A stretch of 8,389 nucleotides of DNA from Microbacteriaceae bacterium (GCA_025464125.1 JAODLU010000251.1:1-8389), one strand, 5' to 3'; positions 1-6,340 are shown, counted from the stretch's first letter. The notes: generated from the sequence alone by a model not told the origin. Made by a program: numbers and translations.

Positions 1-402
1 CCGGGCAGCGCTGAAGCCGAACAGGCAGAACTGCAGAGGCTCGTCGACACATTTGAGCGCTCCCGATGGGCTGGCCGCTCGGCAGTCGAAGTCGAGCGCG
101 AGATACACCTTCCACTTCAGGGGCGAACCGTGATCTGCAAGATCGACGCTGTGTTCCAGGAAGGCGAGCGGTTCGAGGTCGTCGACTGGAAGACCGGCAA
201 GGCTCCGAAAGACCGGCAGGACCTCGAGGCGAAGCAGTTGCAGCTCGCGCTGTACCGCCAGGCGTTCGCCGAGTGGAGGGGCATCGACCCTTCACTGATC
301 GACGCCGTGTTCTACTACGTGAGCGACGACGCGATCATCAGGCCGGAACGCCTGTACGACCGCGAAGAACTGGCTGAACTCTGGCGAGCGGTTGCAGGTT
401 AG
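1..402 (+). CDS. adnB: AdnB-type ATP-dependent helicase-nuclease, C-terminal nuclease part (5' end outside window)
   Basis: The frame is open from base 1 and ends at TAG 400-402, giving the last 133 residues of a larger protein. The visible part is a RecB-like PD-(D/E)XK nuclease core: an IDAVF strand with Asp49, then VVDWKTGK with Asp62 and Lys64 (metal and catalytic positions), then the QLALYR segment (about residues 81-86) matching the family's Q-x-x-x-Y motif. Proteins of this type join a UvrD-like helicase to this nuclease and resect double-strand breaks as the AdnAB heterodimer in actinobacteria. The helicase part lies to the left of the window. The AdnB assignment, rather than AdnA, rests on position: in mycobacteria adnB is the copy nearer nudC and uvrD2. 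The family call is firm; AdnA versus AdnB is inferred. The stop codon overlaps the stop of the convergent gene by four bases. Confidence 0.88.
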   Translation, partial: PGSAEAEQAELQRLVDTFERSRWAGRSAVEVEREIHLPLQGRTVICKIDAVFQEGERFEVVDWKTGKAPKDRQDLEAKQLQLALYRQAFAEWRGIDPSLIDAVFYYVSDDAIIRPERLYDREELAELWRAVAG

Positions 403-1394
403 AAGGCGCGCTCGTTGCGGTCGAGCATCGCCTCGACCTCGCTGATGGCCATCACCGGCATGGTGTTGTGGCCGAGCGACTGCTCGAGGTTGTCGATCAC
501 ATCGTCTGCCAGCCGCTGAAGCATCTCCACTGCGTCGTCGACTATCGCGGTGTCGCGCTCCTGCATGCCGTGCAGCAGCCATTTCGCGATCTCGAACTCG
601 GAGTAGAGCATCGCGCGCTGGGTGATCTGGCGATCCTTCGAACCGCGGGCCAGCGTGTACGCATCGAACGCGGTGTCAGACACCCCGTCGGCGCCGGCCA
701 GCAGCCAGTAGAGGTCCCGCGCGGGATCCCCAACGCTCAGTCCGTGCCAGCCGAGCACACCGGTCACTTCGTCACCAGCTGCCAGGAACGAGTCAGCTCC
801 GAGGCTGCCGTTGATCACCGTCGGCGCGAACTGCCACAGTGCAGGATCTTCGATGGCACGTTCCCAGCGACCGAGGAGTGCGGTGGGAACAAGGTCTGTC
901 GCCGATGCGCGATCCATGAGGGTGACAGTGGTGCGCAGTATCTCGGCCGCCGTGAGCACGGGGAGTCCGGCATCCGCAACGAAGCTCGTCGGCAGCAGGT
1001 GGATGGCGGCGGTTGCGCGACCGATGGACCCTGCGAGCTCATCTCCGGCGGCGAGAGCGGACGTCTGCACCTTCGAGCCGTATACGAACTCGTACACGAT
1101 TGCCCGCGTGCCGGAGATCGGGGTCTGGCCAGCGAAGGTGGAGACGGCGAACGGCAACCGTGCTCGCACGCCGGCGCTGAGGGCGCGCAGGGCCACGAGG
1201 TCAGCGGACTGCTCGGATTCCGCTCGCTCAGAGGTAGGGATGCGGATGATCCAGTGACGGCCGTCGCGACCGGTCACCAGCGCAGACTCGAAATCACCAC
1301 CCCCGCCCGACCCGAAGGACGTCGCGCCCGCGACATCGAAACCGTCGACAGCCGCCGTTGCCAGCGCGGCTAGAGTGAGATGGGATCTGGCCAT
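399..1394 (-). CDS. Phosphotransferase (APH/macrolide kinase fold) family protein, predicted pseudokinase
   Basis: This encodes 331 residues with aminoglycoside/macrolide phosphotransferase architecture. A Gly-rich loop (SFGSGGGGDFES, near residue 30) leads into a WIIRIP strand, followed by a YEF hinge and an alpha-helical C-lobe. The C-lobe aligns with the APH catalytic loop but lacks its chemistry. The usual HGDL reads N195-G-S-L, so both His and catalytic Asp are gone. The Asn of the loop is Ser202, and the usual metal-binding I-D-W reads L214-G-W. The following GDPARDL (222-228) is kept, so the fold is intact while catalysis is probably lost. An ATG at 1490 in the same frame would add 32 residues; ATG 1394 is preferred because the domain starts there and a -10-like hexamer lies 7 bases upstream. 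The gene is convergent with adnB and divergent from nudC. True substrate or ligand is unknown; drug resistance is not implied. Confidence 0.82.
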   Translation of the reverse strand: MARSHLTLAALATAAVDGFDVAGATSFGSGGGGDFESALVTGRDGRHWIIRIPTSERAESEQSADLVALRALSAGVRARLPFAVSTFAGQTPISGTRAIVYEFVYGSKVQTSALAAGDELAGSIGRATAAIHLLPTSFVADAGLPVLTAAEILRTTVTLMDRASATDLVPTALLGRWERAIEDPALWQFAPTVINGSLGADSFLAAGDEVTGVLGWHGLSVGDPARDLYWLLAGADGVSDTAFDAYTLARGSKDRQITQRAMLYSEFEIAKWLLHGMQERDTAIVDDAVEMLQRLADDVIDNLEQSLGHNTMPVMAISEVEAMLDRNERAF

Positions 1395-1401
1395 ACCTGA
1401 C

Positions 1402-1407
1402 AGGGTA
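1402..1407 (-). promoter_or_regulatory. Candidate -10 element (TACCCT), leaderless start for the phosphotransferase-like gene
   Basis: On the minus strand TACCCT fits the actinobacterial TANNNT -10 consensus and ends exactly 7 bases before the ATG at 1394. Transcription would then begin at or next to the start codon. No Shine-Dalgarno sequence precedes this ATG, which agrees with a leaderless message. No good -35 match is seen at 16-18 bases spacing. Confidence 0.45.
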
Positions 1408-1474
1408 GGTCGAGTATCGGCGGGAGCCATTGAACGCCACGCTGTTCCCACTCCTTCCAGTGATTGGTTGTTCC

Positions 1475-2425
1475 ATGTCGCCACTGCCACTCAATGCACT
1501 GCCGCTCAGCGCACTGCCTCTCTCCCGCAGCGAACTGGACCGCGATTATCTTGCGCGCAGTCGCCCCGGGCTTTTCGACGAACTGTGGAACGACGAGACA
1601 ACCCGCGTGGTGGTGCTCAGGAAAGGCAGCGCCCTGCTGGCGAGCCCCAACCAGCTGTCGTTGCTGCCCGCTTCATCTGTTCCGCCGACCGACCTGCGAC
1701 TGTACCTCGGGCGAGCGACTGTCGACTCGACGCCGGACGTGGCGATCGTCGCGGCGATCCTCGACGAGGAGGGCGCTGCCACGCTGTCGAGCGACCCCGC
1801 TGACTGGGGCAGCCTGAGGAGCCTGGGAACGACGCTGAGTGATCTCGACGCGGGCATATTCACGACAGCACTCGGCCTTGCGAACTGGCACGATACCCAT
1901 CAGTTCTCACCGCGCACAGGCCAAAAGACGGTGCCAGAGCTTGGCGGCTGGGTGCGGCGCGGACTCGACGACGGCACAGACATGTTCCCGCGCACCGACG
2001 CCGCGATCATTGTAGGCATCACGGATTCGGAGGATCGCATCCTGCTCGGGTCCAACGCGATGTGGGCGAAGAACAGGTACTCGCTGCTCGCAGGATTCGT
2101 CGAGCCTGGCGAGTCACTCGAGTCAGCAGTAATCCGCGAGGTGTTCGAGGAATCCGGAATCCGTGTGGTGGATCCCCAATACCTCGGGTCGCAGCCGTGG
2201 CCGTTTCCTGCTTCCCTCATGCTCGGGTTCCTGGCGAAGGTAGATCCGAGTGTGACGTCGACGCTTGAACCTGACGGTGAAGAAATTCTCGATCTGCGCT
2301 GGTTCAGTCGGCAAGAACTCGTGGCGTCGCTCGGCGAGATCGCCCTGCCAGGTCACACCTCGATCGCCCGCGCGATTCTCGAGCACTGGTACGGCGGCCC
2401 GATCGACGACGGCATCGATTGGTAG
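1475..2425 (+). CDS. nudC: NAD(+)/NADH diphosphatase, NudC-type Nudix hydrolase
   Basis: A 316-residue Nudix enzyme that splits NADH or NAD+ into NMN(H) and AMP; NudC enzymes also remove NAD caps from RNA. The Nudix box is perfect: G207, E213, R221-E222, E225-E226 and G228 fit G-x5-E-x7-REUxEExGU. It is followed by SQPWPFPAS (239-247), the hallmark that separates NudC from other Nudix proteins. Before it come ALGLANWH and FPRTDAAII, typical of the family. The zinc ribbon is degenerate: the usual CPRCG is S145-P-R-T-G, and the protein from this start has no cysteine at all. Start choice is uncertain: ATG 1475 is used, but GTG 1460 and TTG 1430 are in frame and none has a clear Shine-Dalgarno sequence. 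It overlaps uvrD2 by seven bases, so the two are probably co-transcribed. Confidence 0.93.
   Translation: MSPLPLNALPLSALPLSRSELDRDYLARSRPGLFDELWNDETTRVVVLRKGSALLASPNQLSLLPASSVPPTDLRLYLGRATVDSTPDVAIVAAILDEEGAATLSSDPADWGSLRSLGTTLSDLDAGIFTTALGLANWHDTHQFSPRTGQKTVPELGGWVRRGLDDGTDMFPRTDAAIIVGITDSEDRILLGSNAMWAKNRYSLLAGFVEPGESLESAVIREVFEESGIRVVDPQYLGSQPWPFPASLMLGFLAKVDPSVTSTLEPDGEEILDLRWFSRQELVASLGEIALPGHTSIARAILEHWYGGPIDDGIDW
1482..1526 (+). repeat. Three imperfect 15-bp tandem units in the nudC 5' coding region
   Basis: Units begin at 1482, 1497 and 1512, each starting CACTGCC. They keep frame and encode LPLNA, LPLSA and LPLSR. The third unit diverges at its 3' end. The units sit at the very N-terminus of NudC, before the conserved SRSELDRD segment, and probably arose by local slippage. 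Such in-frame repeats can vary in copy number between strains. Confidence 0.6.
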
Positions 2426-4104
2426 GCAGCTCCGCCGACGCCCTTCTTGAGGGTCTCGACGACCAGCAGCGCGTCGCGGCCGAAACCCTGCTCGGGCCAA
2501 CGTGCCTCCTCGCCGGGGCTGGTACCGGCAAGACCCGCGCGATTACGCACCGCATTGCATATGGCGTCGCGACAGGTGTCTATGCGCCGAACCGGGTGAT
2601 GGCGCTGACGTTTACTTCCCGCGCTGCAGCTGAGCTGCGCGGCAGGCTTCGGCAGCTGGGCACCACAGGCGTTGTCGCCCGCACGTTCCACGCGTCCGCG
2701 CTGTCACAGCTCGGGTTCTTCTGGCCGCAGACCGTCGGCGGCAGCATGCCGCGCATCCTCGACAGCAAAGGGCGGTTGCTCGGCCAGGCTGCCGAGACCA
2801 TCAGGCTGAAGCTCGACACCGCGACCCTGCGGGACCTCGCAGCAGAGATCGAGTGGCGCAAAGTCTCCCGCCTCACACTCGACCAGTACGCGGCAGTGCT
2901 ACCCGGTCGGCCGATGCCCGGCATGCTCGATGCCGAGCGCATGCTCGCCATGCATGTGGCATACGAGAAGCTGAAAGACGAGCGCCGACAGCTGGATTTC
3001 GAGGACGTGCTGCTCGCCGCCGCCGGCATGATCGAGGCGGAACCCAGGGTCGCCCAGCAGGTGCGGGAGCAATACAGGTTCTTTGTGGTCGACGAATACC
3101 AGGACGTGTCGCCGCTACAGCAGGCGCTTCTCGACCTGTGGGTGGGCGACAGGCAGGACGTCTGCGTGGTTGGGGACGCCAGCCAGACGATCTACTCGTT
3201 CGCCGGTGCATCCGCCGACTACCTGCTCGGGTTTCCTGCCCGCTACCGCGAGGCGACGGTGCTGCGTCTCGAGCAGAACTACCGTTCAACCCCCGCGATC
3301 GTGCACGCTGCCAACCGCCTGATGCGCGCGCGGGCTGGCGCACTCAGCCTGCACGCGGTGGCACCGGCAGCCGGCGGCCAGGAGCCCACGGTGAACGGGT
3401 ACGCAAGTGAGGCGGTAGAGGCCCGGGCGATCGCCGAGCAGATCGCGGCCCAGGTTGCAGGGGGAGTGAGGCCGCAGGATGTCGCCATCCTCTACCGCGT
3501 GAACGTGCAGTCGGCCGCGATCGAGACCGCTCTCACCGAGGCCGGGGTGAGTTTCCAGCTGAGGGGTGGCACGCGCTTCTTCGAGCTGCAGGAAGTGAAG
3601 CAGGCGATGATGATGCTCAAGGGCGCTCTCGTCGCCAGCCAGGTCGAGCCCCTCTTCAAGACCGTAAGCGATGTGCTTCGTTCGCTCGGCTGGACCCAGT
3701 CAGCGCCAGAGGTGCGCGGCGCGGTTCGCGACAGGTGGGAATCGCTGGACGCGATCATCGGGCTGGCCGAATCGTCGGCGGATGGCACGACGCTCCGACA
3801 GTTCGTGGACGAACTGTTCGAACGCGCTGCCGCGCAGCACGAACCAACGATGGCCGCGGTGACGCTCGCCACCATCCACGCCGCAAAAGGGCTCGAGTGG
3901 GACACGGTGTACCTGGCCGGCCTAAGCGACGGCTACCTGCCGATCACCTACGCGAAGACCGATTCGGCGATCGAGGAAGAGCGCCGACTGCTCTACGTCG
4001 GCATCACACGAGCGAGGCGAGGCCTGCACCTGTCGTGGTCGAAAACCGGATCGGGGCGCGGGGCTGAGCGCTCGCCGTCGAGGTTCCTGCAGGATCTTCG
4101 CTGA
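2419..4104 (+). CDS. uvrD2: UvrD/PcrA-type superfamily 1 DNA helicase, UvrD2-like, short form
   Basis: A 561-residue SF1A 3'-5' DNA helicase with every core motif present: Q-motif LDDQQR (13-18), Walker A AGAGTGKT (32-39, Lys38), Ia LTFTSRAAAEL, Ib TFHAS, motif II DEYQD (225-229), III GDASQTIYSF (252-261), IV EQNYRS (285-290), V TIHAAKGLEWD (485-495) and VI LLYVGITRAR (524-533). It is expected to unwind DNA in repair and replication. The protein ends 28 residues after motif VI. The mycobacterial UvrD2, about 700 residues, continues into an HRDC domain and a tetracysteine motif, both absent here. The start is TTG 2419, overlapping the nudC stop by seven bases with no clear Shine-Dalgarno, which suggests translational coupling; Q-motif position relative to the start fits. 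The 3' end is overlapped antisense by the next gene for 101 bases. Confidence 0.93.
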   Translation: MVGSSADALLEGLDDQQRVAAETLLGPTCLLAGAGTGKTRAITHRIAYGVATGVYAPNRVMALTFTSRAAAELRGRLRQLGTTGVVARTFHASALSQLGFFWPQTVGGSMPRILDSKGRLLGQAAETIRLKLDTATLRDLAAEIEWRKVSRLTLDQYAAVLPGRPMPGMLDAERMLAMHVAYEKLKDERRQLDFEDVLLAAAGMIEAEPRVAQQVREQYRFFVVDEYQDVSPLQQALLDLWVGDRQDVCVVGDASQTIYSFAGASADYLLGFPARYREATVLRLEQNYRSTPAIVHAANRLMRARAGALSLHAVAPAAGGQEPTVNGYASEAVEARAIAEQIAAQVAGGVRPQDVAILYRVNVQSAAIETALTEAGVSFQLRGGTRFFELQEVKQAMMMLKGALVASQVEPLFKTVSDVLRSLGWTQSAPEVRGAVRDRWESLDAIIGLAESSADGTTLRQFVDELFERAAAQHEPTMAAVTLATIHAAKGLEWDTVYLAGLSDGYLPITYAKTDSAIEEERRLLYVGITRARRGLHLSWSKTGSGRGAERSPSRFLQDLR

Positions 4105-4882
4105 CAGCTGCAGGCAGCGGCACCTGCTGGCAGCCGCATTCAGGATGCACTGCCCACGTCTTCACGGTGCGGTCGCCTGTGACCGCGTCCAATTCGATGG
4201 ATTCGTGCCTTTCGGATGGGCCGTGACGGAGGCGAGCCAGGATCAACCTCGTGATGATGGCCGCGACTTCGCCGCATACGAGCGGCGTTTCGATTGGACT
4301 CTGCCTGCCCCACAGCTGGCTGGCAATCGCGGGCCACGCGGCATCCGAATCAGTGTGGTGCAGTTCGAGACAGAAGAGGCACGGTCCGGTTCCTGGTTCG
4401 ATGAACGGTCCGATGCGCACGATGCTGTCGCCGTAGATCACCGGCAGATGCGGCACGTCACGGCGCAGCCAGCGGCCATGCTGCTCGGGTGCCAGCACAT
4501 AGTGGGCGGCAATCACCGCAAAGCGCGCTTCACTCTCTTTCACTATCCCAACCCCTTCGGCCTGCAGCAGGGACTGGAGTCGGAACGACGTCTCGCCAGA
4601 GGTTGGCAGGTGCACTGCCGCAGCACCCATCGATGAGCCGGTGCCGTCGAGTGCAGGTTCGAGCTCACACAGCAGGTCCTGCAACTCTCCCGGCGCAGCA
4701 TGGGCGGTGCGGGCGATCATCTCGATGCCTGATCGGCTGATGCCGGCCATGAGGGCCGCGAGGATGTGCTCCTGGGCAGTGCTCACCCGGTCAAGCACCA
4801 CGGCAGGGGCATCGATGCCCAGCTGAAGACTGTTCGGCGTGCGCCAGACGAGCGGGATTGACGGATCTATTCGGAGGACCAT
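4004..4882 (-). CDS. Cyclodehydratase/E1-like zinc protein (TOMM leader-binding type, Rv3196-like)
   Basis: This encodes 292 residues. The N-terminus (VLRIDPSIPLVWRTP) and the central GTGPCLFCLELHHTDSD followed by WPAIASQL match the bacteriocin-biosynthesis cyclodehydratase domain and its actinobacterial relatives annotated as TOMM precursor leader peptide-binding proteins. Cys168 and Cys171 (CLFC) with Cys249 and Cys251 (HPECGC) form the expected four-cysteine zinc site. No ATP-binding motif of active ThiF/E1 enzymes is visible. In thiazole/oxazole peptide pathways such domains present the precursor leader to a YcaO enzyme, but no precursor, YcaO or dehydrogenase gene is seen here, so the role in this locus is unknown. 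Start ATG 4882 fits the family N-terminus; it lacks a Shine-Dalgarno. The gene lies 81 bases after the zincin_2 gene on the same strand, probably one operon. Residues from about 260 on are low-complexity and lie antisense to uvrD2. Confidence 0.8.
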   Translation of the reverse strand: MVLRIDPSIPLVWRTPNSLQLGIDAPAVVLDRVSTAQEHILAALMAGISRSGIEMIARTAHAAPGELQDLLCELEPALDGTGSSMGAAAVHLPTSGETSFRLQSLLQAEGVGIVKESEARFAVIAAHYVLAPEQHGRWLRRDVPHLPVIYGDSIVRIGPFIEPGTGPCLFCLELHHTDSDAAWPAIASQLWGRQSPIETPLVCGEVAAIITRLILARLRHGPSERHESIELDAVTGDRTVKTWAVHPECGCQQVPLPAAVSEDPAGTSTASAQPRAPIRFSTTTGAGLASLV

Positions 4883-4950
4883 CCGTGGATGATGCCGCCT
4901 GCGCGAGCCTGGCGTCGTCGCCAGTCCACAGCCTGCCGAACGGTCGTCAC
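4867..4950 (-). CDS. Possible 27-residue leader ORF between the zincin_2 and cyclodehydratase-like genes
   Basis: A short minus-strand frame begins with GTG 4950, 13 bases past the upstream stop codon, and ends at TAG 4867-4869, 16 bases inside the next gene. The predicted peptide begins MTTVRQAVDWRRRQARAGG and ends HGWSSE. It is basic and has no Cys-rich or Ser/Thr-rich core like a TOMM precursor. No convincing ribosome binding site precedes it. It may be chance, or a coupling leader for the downstream start. Existence is a guess from position only. Confidence 0.15.
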   Translation of the reverse strand: MTTVRQAVDWRRRQARAGGIIHGWSSE

Positions 4951-4963
4951 CTCGAACCCGAGG
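4950..4963 (-). other. Small hairpin directly after the zincin_2 stop codon
   Basis: CCTCG and CGAGG form a perfect 5-bp stem around a 4-base loop, immediately downstream of the TAG at 4964-4966. No T-run follows on the minus strand, so it is not a convincing Rho-independent terminator. It might mark an mRNA end or processing point between the two genes, or be chance in GC-rich DNA. Confidence 0.25.
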
Positions 4964-6340
4964 CTAGACCGGTGGTTCGTCGGCCGAGCCGTCCTGGCGC
5001 TCGCGCGGGCGATCGTCGCCAACGTCGTTCAGCAGGTCTTCCATCGCCCGGTCGAATTCGTCGATGACCGGAGCCGTCGACGTCATCCGTGCTACCAGGG
5101 AGGCCGGGTCGTCGATGTCATCCGAGGTCGGCACGAGGTCCGGGTGCGACCACAGCTCGTCGCGGGCGTCTGTGCCGACGGCATCCGTCACCGCCTGCCA
5201 CATGGCTGCAGCCTCGCGCAGCCTGCGTGGCCTGAGCTCAAGGCCAACGAGCGTTGAGAACGCTGACTCGGCCGGGCCGCCCGATGCCCGACGACGACGA
5301 ACGGTTTCTGCGACCGCGCTTGAACGCGGCAGGCGGGTCGTCGCCTCTGCCGTGACCACGTCTACCCAGCCCTCGATCAGTGCAAGCACTGTCTCGAGGC
5401 GGCCGAGGGCGGCAAGCTGCGCCTCGGACTTCGGCGGAATGAGGCTTCCGTCTACCATCGCCTGGCGCAACTCTTCCGGGTTGGACGGGTCGAAATCTGC
5501 GGCGAGGTTCTCGAGAGCTTCGGTGTCGACGCGAATGCCCTGTGCGTACTCGGTGATGGCAGACATCAACTGCAGGCCGAGCCACTTCGCGTGCCTGAAG
5601 AGCCTGGCGTGTGCGAGTTCACGCACGGCCAGGTAGAGCTGGATCTCGTTCTGGTCGATGTCGAGACCCGCACCGAACTCGGCGATGTTCTGGGGAAGGA
5701 TTGCGGCCTGCTGTTCACCCTGCGCGCTGGCCATGAGCGGAATGCCGATGTCGCCGCCGGAGACAACCTCGCTCGCGAGTTGGCCGACCACCTGGCCGAG
5801 CTGCATTGCGAAGAGGGTGCCACCGACGTTGCGCATGAGCTTCTCTGCGCCCTCGATCATGCCGGACATCTCTTCCGGCGCCTGGTCGCGCAGCACCTGC
5901 GTCAGCGAGTTGGCGATGCTCAGGGCAACCGGTTCTGCAAGCTGCGTCCAGATAGGCATCGTCGCCGTGATCCACTCGGTGCGGCTGAGGAGTTTTGGTT
6001 CGCCAGGCAGCTCGGAGAGGGAGGTCGCCTCGTCCAGCCAGAGTGCTGCCACATGAAACGCCTGCTCGAGCGAGCTTCGCTCGGCGGGTGTCGTGGCACG
6101 GGCATCCTTTGCAGCGAGCGCCTTCGACTGGTCGAGCGCGAGAGTCCAGTTGATGCCGTCATCGCTCGACTGCATCGCACTCTGCAGCTGGCCGATGAGG
6201 TTCTTGATCATCTCGGGGTCGTTTGGCAGGCCGGCGGCGCTAGCGAGGCGCGCCGGATCGATCTCGCCGTTACCGGAGAGGAACTGGCTGAGCATCTCCC
6301 GGAACTCGTCCTCCGGGTCGTGCGCCGAATCTTCAGGCAT
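4964..6340 (-). CDS. Zinc-dependent metalloprotease-like protein, zincin_2 (DUF2342) family
   Basis: A 458-residue protein of the actinobacterial zincin_2 family, often annotated as a putative hydrolase or zinc-dependent metalloprotease (M. tuberculosis Rv3195 type). Recognisable segments, in order: the DPEDEFREMLSQFLSG N-terminus; NWTLALDQSKALA (64-76); MRNVGGTLFAMQLGQVVGQLA (169-189), a conserved helix; ILPQNIAEF (214-222); YLAVRELAHARLFRHAKWL (236-254), the presumed metal site; and LIEGWVDVVT (321-330), the presumed distal Glu region. The site reads R240-E-L-A-H244, so the first His of a classical HExxH is Arg. No signal peptide or membrane segment is seen; it should be cytosolic. The frame stays open back to 6559, but ATG 6340 is chosen because the family N-terminus begins there and a -10-like hexamer precedes it. 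Peptidase activity is inferred from the family name only. It is followed by the cyclodehydratase-like gene. Confidence 0.88.
   Translation of the reverse strand: MPEDSAHDPEDEFREMLSQFLSGNGEIDPARLASAAGLPNDPEMIKNLIGQLQSAMQSSDDGINWTLALDQSKALAAKDARATTPAERSSLEQAFHVAALWLDEATSLSELPGEPKLLSRTEWITATMPIWTQLAEPVALSIANSLTQVLRDQAPEEMSGMIEGAEKLMRNVGGTLFAMQLGQVVGQLASEVVSGGDIGIPLMASAQGEQQAAILPQNIAEFGAGLDIDQNEIQLYLAVRELAHARLFRHAKWLGLQLMSAITEYAQGIRVDTEALENLAADFDPSNPEELRQAMVDGSLIPPKSEAQLAALGRLETVLALIEGWVDVVTAEATTRLPRSSAVAETVRRRRASGGPAESAFSTLVGLELRPRRLREAAAMWQAVTDAVGTDARDELWSHPDLVPTSDDIDDPASLVARMTSTAPVIDEFDRAMEDLLNDVGDDRPRERQDGSADEPPV

Noticed and set aside
468..1373. 301-codon plus-strand open frame opposite the phosphotransferase-like gene
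   Set aside because: Its translation is Arg/Gly-rich with no domain pattern, typical of the reverse frame of a GC-rich gene. The minus-strand frame shows a clear APH fold pattern.
399..1394. Antibiotic-resistance phosphotransferase
   Set aside because: The catalytic HGD and metal-binding Asp are replaced, and the gene sits in a core chromosomal neighbourhood without mobile elements.
4107..4134. Possible terminator hairpin at the end of uvrD2 (GCTGC/GCAGC and GCAGG/CCTGC pairings)
   Set aside because: Stems are short and imperfect, there is no T-run, and the bases encode the conserved zinc-site end of the convergent protein.
4950..4963. tRNA T-arm-like sequence (GGTTCGAGG)
   Set aside because: No acceptor, D or anticodon arm surrounds it; it is only a small hairpin after a stop codon.
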